A stretch of 64,000 bases of DNA, taken from Magnetospirillum sp. ME-1. GTDB lineage: Bacteria > Pseudomonadota > Alphaproteobacteria > Rhodospirillales > Magnetospirillaceae. The stretch lies in assembly GCF_002105535.1 (NCBI RefSeq), contig NZ_CP015848.1, positions 2,318,856 through 2,382,855 on the forward strand. The letters run 5' to 3'. The position numbers and the translations under genes were made by a program. How positions within the stretch are numbered: position 1 is the first letter of the stretch; the number at the start of each line of letters is the position of its first letter. This document shows positions 58,597 to 64,000 of the stretch, in pieces. Below the pieces are notes generated by a model. That model was not told where the DNA came from, searched no databases, and was given only the letters and a program-made list of their open reading frames with translations.

Positions 58597-58632
58597 CGAA
58601 AGTGCATGCCTTGTACGCCAAGGCCGCACGAA
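58592..58632. repeat. 41-bp direct repeat with GTGCA-N5-TGTAC palindrome, copy 1
   Basis: 38 of 41 positions are identical to 62484-62524. It contains GTGCATGCCTTGTAC, an inverted repeat resembling a repressor operator. It lies between the phosphatase stop and the next gene. Confidence 0.6.
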
Positions 58633-58706
58633 CGGCGAACATCCCCCTTGCCCGTCCCGCCGATCCCGGCGATCCTCGCATCAACGAACACGGGAGCACC
58701 TTGCCG

Positions 58707-59027
58707 ATGACACCCTACGCGGAGGCCCTGCACTGGATAAAGGCGAAGCCCGGGACGGGAAGCGCCGAGACGCTGGCCAAGCTCGTCCTGAGCATCTGGA
58801 ACAGCGACTGCGCCTTCTCCTTCCGCGAGTGCATCGCGAATCTGGATCCCGAGCGCACCGCGCTGGCGGTCCGGGTGGCCGCGCACTTCGCCGAGGTCGG
58901 CGAGGATGACGAGCTGGTCGAGATCGGCCATGCGGTCTGTGCCCTGTATCCCCGGCTCTGGGATCTCGGCGAGGCCGCCGACGAGGCGAAGACGGCGCTG
59001 CGGCGCCGCTGGATGCAGGAGGCATAG
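58707..59027 (+). CDS. Hypothetical protein, 106 aa
   Basis: An acidic helical protein (MTPYAEALHWIKAKPGTGSA; FSFRECIANLDPERTALAVR). ATG is behind GGGAGCACCTTGCCG. The 41-bp repeat lies about 75 nt upstream and would place the gene under the same regulator as umuDC if used in both directions. Next gene starts 2 nt after its stop. Confidence 0.55.
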   Translation: MTPYAEALHWIKAKPGTGSAETLAKLVLSIWNSDCAFSFRECIANLDPERTALAVRVAAHFAEVGEDDELVEIGHAVCALYPRLWDLGEAADEAKTALRRRWMQEA

Positions 59028-59028
59028 G

Positions 59029-59271
59029 ATGTCGGAAGGAAGCAGCAGGATCGACGCAGCGGCCGACGCCACCGATCGGATCTTCGAGCATGTCGGCGCG
59101 GCCATGCGACGCCTCGCCCAGCAATTCGAAGGCCGCGTCATCAACGGGGCCGGAGTGGCCAGCGACCCGTCGCAGGCGCGCATCGCCGTCGCCGACGCCA
59201 TCGCGGATCTGCGCAAGGCCCAGGACATCTTCGCCGCGACCGACTGGCCGGTTCCGGCCGACTACGATTGA
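59029..59271 (+). CDS. Hypothetical protein, 80 aa
   Basis: A helical small protein (IDAAADATDRIFEHVGAAMR; ARIAVADAIADLRKAQDIFA). Follows the previous gene almost without a gap, and its own ribosome binding region is CAGGAGGCATAGG. No family recognised. Confidence 0.55.
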   Translation: MSEGSSRIDAAADATDRIFEHVGAAMRRLAQQFEGRVINGAGVASDPSQARIAVADAIADLRKAQDIFAATDWPVPADYD

Positions 59272-59284
59272 GGGCGGCCGCGCG

Positions 59285-60448
59285 ATGACCCCGCCGCCCG
59301 GAAAGAAGCAGCGGACCGCCAATCGACGCGCGGCCGAGGAGATCCACCGGCGGATGGACTTCCTGCTGCGGAAGGGCATGACCGCCGAGGAAGCCGTCAG
59401 GAAGCTGGTGCAGTACCTGCCCGTGCTCCAGGAGATCCACCGGACCGCAGAGGACACCGATCTGCGCGATCTGCTCGTCCGGTTCCCCCGCTTCAACGCC
59501 TACGCCGCGACCATGCAGATCCTCGCGCAGGGCGAGCGCGGGAAGCTCGCGGTAGCGGTGCCCGACATCCCCGGACTGCCCGACGAATTAGGACGGCGCC
59601 TGAAGGACCTCATCGTCACCGGTCAGGCCCTCGAGACCGGCATCGCCACGGCCCTGGAAGACTGCGGACACCCGCAGTTCCCCAACCGCATTGACGGCCT
59701 CCTCCAGTTCCTCATGCCCTGGAAGGAGGACGGCGCCGCCTTCACCGAGGATCTGGAAGCCGCGGACCTGGACAGGGCAATCAAGACCGCAGCTTGCACG
59801 GCCCTCGGCCCCATCGCCCAGCGGGTCCATGAACTCTGGGCGGAGGCCGAAGCTCCCTACCGCAACAGCACCCGCCGGACAAGGACCGCCATGAGCAAAG
59901 CCAGGCTCCACGCCGCCACCCGTGCCCTCGCAGGCCGCTTCCACACCGCCTGCCGAATCCTCGTTGCGGCCGGGACGACGGAATACTGGCCGGACGACGG
60001 GAGCGGGGACTGGCGCTTCCTGGCCCGCGCGGTCCGGCCCGACGCGCCGACGCCGCCCGGCTTCGTCGAGATCTGGCCGCGCCTCGCGCTTCCGGAAGGG
60101 CTTCCCAAGCAGGTCCATATCAACATCTCGGCCATGTTCTATCGGGGTCCGGATGGAACGCTCTGGACACCGGAATGGATAGGCCGCCAACCGGCCATCG
60201 AGCAGGACGGCGTCGTCTTCGCCCTGCTGATCGGCACGCCGGAGAACGAGGACTACGCCGGCACCCTCCGCGTCGACGTCAATGCGCCCCGCTGCACGGA
60301 GATCCTGGCCGACACGGGAGACCTGCCGAAGATCGCCTGGGATCGATCCGTGAAGGAGTCCCGGCTCCTCACTGCGGCGGAATCCCTCGAACCCTGGCTA
60401 CTGCCGTCGGCCGACGAGATCCTTGCCCGGCTCGCCGGGGCGAGCTGA
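59285..60448 (+). CDS. Hypothetical protein, 387 aa
   Basis: Starts 14 nt after the preceding stop. A helical N-terminal domain (GMTAEEAVRKLVQYLPVLQE) and a C-terminal alpha/beta domain with many tryptophans (DGSGDWRFLARAVRPDAPTP). It sits in the segment between the two 41-bp repeats. No family recognised. Confidence 0.55.
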   Translation: MTPPPGKKQRTANRRAAEEIHRRMDFLLRKGMTAEEAVRKLVQYLPVLQEIHRTAEDTDLRDLLVRFPRFNAYAATMQILAQGERGKLAVAVPDIPGLPDELGRRLKDLIVTGQALETGIATALEDCGHPQFPNRIDGLLQFLMPWKEDGAAFTEDLEAADLDRAIKTAACTALGPIAQRVHELWAEAEAPYRNSTRRTRTAMSKARLHAATRALAGRFHTACRILVAAGTTEYWPDDGSGDWRFLARAVRPDAPTPPGFVEIWPRLALPEGLPKQVHINISAMFYRGPDGTLWTPEWIGRQPAIEQDGVVFALLIGTPENEDYAGTLRVDVNAPRCTEILADTGDLPKIAWDRSVKESRLLTAAESLEPWLLPSADEILARLAGAS

Positions 60449-60501
60449 GCTCCGGAGGCGGCTCCCATATTCAGAGCACCGCATCAGACCGGGAGAGCGC
60501 C

Positions 60502-60681
60502 ATGCCGTCCGTCGTCTTCTTCCTCTTCCTCGCTGGGCTCGGGCACTTCCTGCTCGGCATCCCCGTCCCCGTCGCCCTCGTCGGCGGCGGCATCCTCTGG
60601 GTGGTCTGGAAGCTCAAGTGGATCATCCTCGGCATCCTCGGGCTGGAGATGCTGTTCGGCGGGCGCGGCGACGACGCCTGA
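60502..60681 (+). CDS. Small membrane protein, 59 aa
   Basis: Two hydrophobic helices (VVFFLFLAGLGHFLLGIPVP and ALVGGGILWVVWKLKWIILG) with a charged C-terminus. GGGAGAGCGCC precedes the ATG. Its end meets the end of umuC 3 nt away. Family unknown. Confidence 0.55.
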   Translation: MPSVVFFLFLAGLGHFLLGIPVPVALVGGGILWVVWKLKWIILGILGLEMLFGGRGDDA

Positions 60682-60684
60682 TCC

Positions 60685-61953
60685 CTACGCCTTGACCACC
60701 GGGAGATCCTCCCAGCGCGTCGTCCAGGACGGCGAGCGGTTGCCGGAGCGGGCCCGCCAGGCGGCATCCTCCGATCGGAGGCCGAAGCCGATGGCGCCGC
60801 GCCCCATGCGGTCCGACAGCTCGTCGATCGCCTTCATCAACGCATCGGAGCGCACGGGCGCCGGGGGTGCGAACAGATCGGCCGGCACATCCTCGGGCCG
60901 GACGAGATCCAGCAGCAGGACGCCGGCCTTGCGCCAGCGGTATCCGGGACGGAACGAGCGCTCGATGGCGCTCAGCGCGAGGGACGTGATCGCCGGCGTG
61001 GCGTTCGAGGCGGGGGCCAGGGGCAGCGTCATTCCGATGGAGGCCTGCGGCTCGTCCTTGCGGAAGCGATCGGTCATGGCGAAGGCCTGCACGGCCCCGG
61101 CCAGCAATCCATCCCGGCGCAGGCGGGCGGCGGCGCGGCCGGCGAACTCCGCCACGGCGTCCTTCACCGAATCCAGATCCTCGACGGACTCGCCGAAGGT
61201 GCGCGAGACGCAGGCCGACTTCCGGTCCCCGGCATCCACCTCGAGGTCCAGAACAGGGATGCCGCGCAGCTCCATGACGGTGCGCAGGCCCACGGCGCCC
61301 ATCGCCTTGCGTATCCATCCGTCAGGCCGCTGGGACAGGTCCCAGGCCGTGCGGATGCCCTCCACGCCGCACTTGGCGGCGAACTGGCGGCCTATGCCCC
61401 AGACATCTCCCACCGGCGTGCGCTTCAGGGCCGGTTCGAGCCAGGCGGGGTCCGCCGTGAGATCCAGCGCCCCGTCCGCCTTCTTCGACTTCTTGGCCAG
61501 CCGGTTCGCGAGCTTGGCCAGCGTCTTGGTCGAGCCGACGCCGACGGAGATCGGGACGCCCGTCCAGCGCTGGACCGTTGCCTTGACCTCCCGGCACCAG
61601 GGCGTCATGTCCGCCTGCGGCATGCCGGACAGATCGAGGAACGCCTCGTCGATGGAATACACCTCGATGCCCGGCGAGAAGGTGGCCAGCACCGCCATCA
61701 CCCGGGCCGACATGTCGCCGTAGAGCGGGAAGTTCGAGGACAGCATCACCAAGCCATCCTTCTCGAACCGCCGGAGCTTGAAGGCCGGCTCGCCCATCTC
61801 GATGCCCAGGGCCTTGGCCTCGGCGCTGCGGGCGATTGCGCACCCATCGTTGCCTGATAGAATCACGATTGGCCGGCCTTCCAGGGAAGGGTCGAACACC
61901 CGTTCGAAGCTTGCATAAGCGTTGTTTACGTCACATAGGGAAAATCTGGCCAT
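60685..61953 (-). CDS. umuC: UmuC-type Y-family DNA polymerase
   Basis: A 422-residue translesion polymerase subunit. The metal-binding residues are D8 ([13 protein letters not shown]) and D102-E103 ([12 protein letters not shown]). The [18 protein letters not shown] helix and the VGDVWGIG finger are present, with a little-finger domain at about 240-340. The C-terminus ([20 protein letters not shown]) is the family's usual tail. It forms DNA polymerase V with UmuD'. Together with umuD it lies 3 nt downstream of the UmuD stop, in one operon. Confidence 0.95.
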   Translation of the reverse strand: MARFSLCDVNNAYASFERVFDPSLEGRPIVILSGNDGCAIARSAEAKALGIEMGEPAFKLRRFEKDGLVMLSSNFPLYGDMSARVMAVLATFSPGIEVYSIDEAFLDLSGMPQADMTPWCREVKATVQRWTGVPISVGVGSTKTLAKLANRLAKKSKKADGALDLTADPAWLEPALKRTPVGDVWGIGRQFAAKCGVEGIRTAWDLSQRPDGWIRKAMGAVGLRTVMELRGIPVLDLEVDAGDRKSACVSRTFGESVEDLDSVKDAVAEFAGRAAARLRRDGLLAGAVQAFAMTDRFRKDEPQASIGMTLPLAPASNATPAITSLALSAIERSFRPGYRWRKAGVLLLDLVRPEDVPADLFAPPAPVRSDALMKAIDELSDRMGRGAIGFGLRSEDAAWRARSGNRSPSWTTRWEDLPVVKA

Positions 61954-61956
61954 GGC

Positions 61957-62484
61957 TCAGCGCCGGGCGAGGGCGGACACCGAATGGGTCACCACGCCCC
62001 ACACGCGGGCGCCTTCCTCGGGATCCACGCGGAACGACGGGTAGTCGGGATTGGCCGAGGCCAGCTCCCATCCCTCCAGCGTCCGGCGCAGCAGCTTCAC
62101 GGCGAGGCCGCCGTCGAGCGTAGCCACGACGATGTCGCCGTCCTGCGGCTCGATGGAGCGATCCACGACGAGGAGATCTCCATCCCTCACGCCGGCCGGC
62201 ACCATGCTGTCGCCGGAGGCGCGGCAGAAGAAGGTCGCCGCCGGGCGCTTGACCATCAGGCGGTGCAGATCCAGCGAACCTTCCAGGTGATCGTCGGCGG
62301 GCGAAGGGAATCCGGCGGCGACTAGCGCCGAGTAGATCGGCGCAGCGCCCTCCGGCGGCGCGTAGCCGCGATCGGAGGCCCGGTGGGTTCCGGGCGGAAG
62401 AGGGGGGCACTGCAAGGTTTCTACGCCAAACAACGCTAAGCCGGACAAATCAGGAACGCACCTGATTCCCTTTACGGGGGTCAC
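61957..62484 (-). CDS. umuD: UmuD-like S24 protease
   Basis: A 175-residue homologue of UmuD. It has the self-cleavage region AAGFPSPADDHLEGSLDLHR (Ala57-Gly58), the active-site serine in SGDSMV (S93) and lysine in AVKLL (K130). RecA-stimulated cleavage gives UmuD', the active partner of UmuC. The N-terminus is about 33 residues longer than in E. coli. The start is a GTG. The palindrome of the 41-bp repeat begins 9 nt upstream and would overlap the promoter. Confidence 0.93.
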   Translation of the reverse strand: MTPVKGIRCVPDLSGLALFGVETLQCPPLPPGTHRASDRGYAPPEGAAPIYSALVAAGFPSPADDHLEGSLDLHRLMVKRPAATFFCRASGDSMVPAGVRDGDLLVVDRSIEPQDGDIVVATLDGGLAVKLLRRTLEGWELASANPDYPSFRVDPEEGARVWGVVTHSVSALARR

Positions 62485-62524
62485 CTAACGAAAGTGCATT
62501 TCTTGTACGCCAAGGTCGCACGAA
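62484..62524. repeat. 41-bp direct repeat with GTGCA-N5-TGTAC palindrome, copy 2
   Basis: 38 of 41 positions are identical to 58592-58632. GTGCATTTCTTGTAC lies directly upstream of the umuD GTG start, consistent with an operator for umuDC. The alphaproteobacterial GTTC-N7-GTTC box is not present here. Confidence 0.6.
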
Positions 62525-62582
62525 GCCAGAACGTCGCCGCGCACGTCCCCATTTCCCATTACTGTTCAGCTATAGTCCCCGC

Positions 62583-62984
62583 TCAATGTCCCCTTGCGCG
62601 GATGTTCCGCACCTCAACGCCCAAAATAGCGGCCAGTGGCTCCCAGGCAGCCTCGGCGGTTAGCGTCGGCAGCCCCAATGCCATCGCAGTGGCCAGACAG
62701 CAGCGGTCGCCGAGCGACAGCCCCGCCGAACGGGTACTCGGGCGCAGTTGGCCCGCCTTGGCGGCGATGTCCACATCCAACGATACGACCTCAATGCCGA
62801 ATGACAGGGCGATGTCCTTGGCACGATCCTGAGGAACGCCGCGCTCGGCCAACTTGCCGATGACCTCGGCCAAATTAACGGCAGAGATGATGGAATCGAC
62901 CACCGCGTCAGCGACAATCTCTTGCCCGGGCTCTCGATGAATGAGAGCCAGCAGGGCCGAAGCGTCGAGGACGACTTTACTCAT
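62583..62984 (-). CDS. vapC: VapC-like PIN-domain toxin
   Basis: A 133-residue PIN-domain RNase. Acidic residues: D7 in VVLDASALLAL, E40 in NLAEV, D93 in LSLGDRCCLA. VapC toxins cleave RNA such as tRNA, rRNA or mRNA. Its start overlaps the antitoxin gene by 8 nt. GGAAGCGGCCC precedes the ATG. No truncation apparent. Confidence 0.88.
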   Translation of the reverse strand: MSKVVLDASALLALIHREPGQEIVADAVVDSIISAVNLAEVIGKLAERGVPQDRAKDIALSFGIEVVSLDVDIAAKAGQLRPSTRSAGLSLGDRCCLATAMALGLPTLTAEAAWEPLAAILGVEVRNIRARGH

Positions 62985-63228
62985 GGGCCGCTTCCTGCCG
63001 ACGGTCGGCTGACAGCTCGTCAACCAGATCGACATCGTCGGGGATATAGCCCCTTACCTCATCCTGGACACGGGCGATGACATTGCGCAGTGGCTCGAGA
63101 TGGATTGTGCCCCCCTCATCTACTGTCATCACAAAGCCGCCACCCTTTTCCATGCCGAGGCATGATCTAACCTGTGACGGAACAACGATACGACCATTGG
63201 CGGCCATAGTGACGTGTATCTCATTCAT
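62977..63228 (-). CDS. vapB: AbrB/SpoVT-type antitoxin (VapB)
   Basis: An 83-residue protein with an N-terminal swapped-hairpin AbrB-type DNA-binding domain (VTMAANGRIVVPSQVRSCLG; GGTIHLEPLRNVIARVQDEV) and an acidic C-terminal arm (YIPDDVDLVDELSADRRQEA) that wraps the toxin. It presumably represses its own operon. The 149-bp region upstream of its start is noticeably AT-richer than the rest of the window. Confidence 0.85.
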   Translation of the reverse strand: MNEIHVTMAANGRIVVPSQVRSCLGMEKGGGFVMTVDEGGTIHLEPLRNVIARVQDEVRGYIPDDVDLVDELSADRRQEAAHE

Positions 63229-63326
63229 ATCATCACGCTCATGATGCCATTTTTGTCATTATGCCATTTTTGCAAACAGATCTCAATGTCTGCGATGGCA
63301 GTCGCACTTTCCCATATTCTTATGAT

Positions 63327-63360
63327 ATAAAACCCGCTAACGGACGTTAGGCGGTTTTAT
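63327..63360. repeat. 34-bp imperfect palindrome upstream of serine recombinase
   Basis: Arms ATAAAACCCGCTAACG and CGTTAGGCGGTTTTAT, 14 of 16 positions pairing. It lies about 17 bp before the recombinase start, in an AT-rich stretch. It is likely a resolution or operator site (res-like). Confidence 0.55.
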
Positions 63361-63377
63361 AGATCGGGGTTTTGGCC

Positions 63378-64000
63378 GTGCGCTGCGTCTCTTACTACAG
63401 AGTATCGACTGTGAAACAAGGCCGTTCCGGCCTGGGTCTCGAAGCACAGCAGATGGCAGTGAGCGATTATCTACGCCGCCACAATGGGGAATCGATTGCC
63501 GATTATGTCGAGGTCGAATCTGGCAAGAAGAATGACCGGCCCCAGCTTGCAGCTGCCATGACACATTGCCGGCGCACCGGGGCAACGCTGGTGATCGCCA
63601 AACTGGACCGATTGGCTCGTAACGTTGCGTTCATCGCGAATCTGATGGAGGCGAGCGGGTTCGAATTCGTTGCCGTGGACATGCCGCTGGCCAGCCGATT
63701 CACCTTGCATATCCTGGCGGCGGTAGCTGAGCATGAAGCTCGTCTGATTTCCGAACGCACCAAGGTGGCGCTGGCGGCGACGAAAGCGCGCGGAACCAAG
63801 TTGGGCTGCCCATTGGGTGCTGCGCACCTACGGCCATACGGCAACTCCGCGGCCGTCGCGGCAGTGAAGGAGGGGGCCGCAAGTCGGAGAACGGAATTCC
63901 TCGCGGTGATCAAGGAGATCCAGGGCGAAGGCTTTACCACTTTCGCTGCGATTGCTGACGAATTAAACAGCCGCGGTATCAGAACGGCGAGAGGGCGGCG
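63378..64000 (+). CDS. Serine recombinase/resolvase, 3' end outside window
   Basis: Reading from a GTG start to the right edge (207 codons, no stop). The N-terminal catalytic domain is complete: SYYRVSTVKQGRSGLGLEAQ with the nucleophile serine, VIAKLDRLARNVAFIANLME and LASRFTLHILAAVAEHEARL. It then shows ISERTKVALAATKARG and the linker to an HTH part (TFAAIADELNSRGIRTARGR). It belongs to the small-serine-recombinase type used by transposons and plasmids. It marks the left boundary of another mobile segment. A fuller start upstream is unlikely because of the palindrome. Confidence 0.9.
   Translation, partial: MRCVSYYRVSTVKQGRSGLGLEAQQMAVSDYLRRHNGESIADYVEVESGKKNDRPQLAAAMTHCRRTGATLVIAKLDRLARNVAFIANLMEASGFEFVAVDMPLASRFTLHILAAVAEHEARLISERTKVALAATKARGTKLGCPLGAAHLRPYGNSAAVAAVKEGAASRRTEFLAVIKEIQGEGFTTFAAIADELNSRGIRTARGR

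Noticed and set aside
58602-58706. Extended start for the 58707 gene using the ATG inside the 41-bp repeat
   Set aside because: The ATG is part of the repeated operator. The corresponding ATG at 62497 gives an unrelated frame, and the later ATG has a ribosome binding site.
1-64000. CRISPR array, tRNA or rRNA genes
   Set aside because: No regularly spaced repeats and no cloverleaf or rRNA-like sequence noticed. A covariance search would be decisive.

Overview
The window looks like part of a large plasmid or integrated mobile element of a high-GC alphaproteobacterium. Rhodospirillales (Magnetospirillum/Azospirillum-like) is my best guess. The reasons are: a ParA-type partition operon with twin operator palindromes; a RHE_PE00001/DUF1612-type plasmid protein; two tyrosine recombinases; umuDC; several solitary DNA methyltransferases; an ArdC-like antirestriction zincin; a GTTC-N7-GTTC SOS box of the alphaproteobacterial type; and a chemoreceptor ending in bacteriohemerythrin. 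I see no rRNA, tRNA, CRISPR array or housekeeping gene. Most of the roughly 90 genes encode short proteins of unknown function.

Layout. 0-8.7 kb: an orphan VbhA-like antitoxin, a tyrosine recombinase, a coupled nucleotidyltransferase / tyrosine-phosphatase / small-protein operon, a C5 methyltransferase and two uncharacterised larger proteins. 8.7-20.7 kb: almost entirely minus-strand. It holds small proteins of a shared C-terminal family, an SOS-box gene, two N6-adenine methyltransferases with duplicated leaders, an HTH-containing operon and HTH proteins. Most of these genes carry a similar structured 5' leader. 20.76-22.09 kb: an intact ISL3-family insertion sequence with perfect 21-bp ends and an 8-bp target duplication. 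22.2-34.5 kb: a phage/plasmid-type MGTDIH protein, a DUF1281 protein, ankyrin and LRV repeat proteins, a HARP-like protein, an HD hydrolase, and two small operons. Each of the two operons pairs a protein of unknown function with a small HTH protein behind a TAGG-N9-CCTA palindromic promoter. 34.6-36.7 kb: chemoreceptor with hemerythrin. 36.8-46.4 kb: a plus-strand run of short genes, many behind hairpin leaders, including two 200-bp near-copies with an intrinsic terminator right before the start codon. 46.4-51.1 kb: ArdC-like zincin, unknown protein, ATP-grasp enzyme and a phage-type C5 methyltransferase. 51.2-55.1 kb: secreted zincin, parA, parB-like and DUF1612-like genes. 55.3-62.5 kb: second tyrosine recombinase and its downstream genes, a metallophosphatase, and umuDC, with a 41-bp repeat flanking the last 4 kb. 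62.5-64 kb: VapBC-like toxin-antitoxin and the start of a serine recombinase, in visibly more AT-rich surroundings.

Three layers of organisation are not explained by known gene families and are the main novelty. (1) A recurring leader RNA lies before at least 13 genes. It consists of a closing stem, a mostly unpaired ACCGCC, a small hairpin and then the ribosome binding site. Base changes in its stems compensate each other between copies. A related hairpin class precedes several plus-strand genes. (2) A family of small HTH proteins sits in operons controlled by 17-bp palindromes placed 1 nt after the -35 box. (3) A C-terminal module ending in S-A-H-E-R-L-E recurs on at least seven otherwise different proteins. 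Together these suggest a replicon-wide post-transcriptional and transcriptional control scheme for its accessory genes.

All structures and similarities were read by eye. No alignment or folding program was run.
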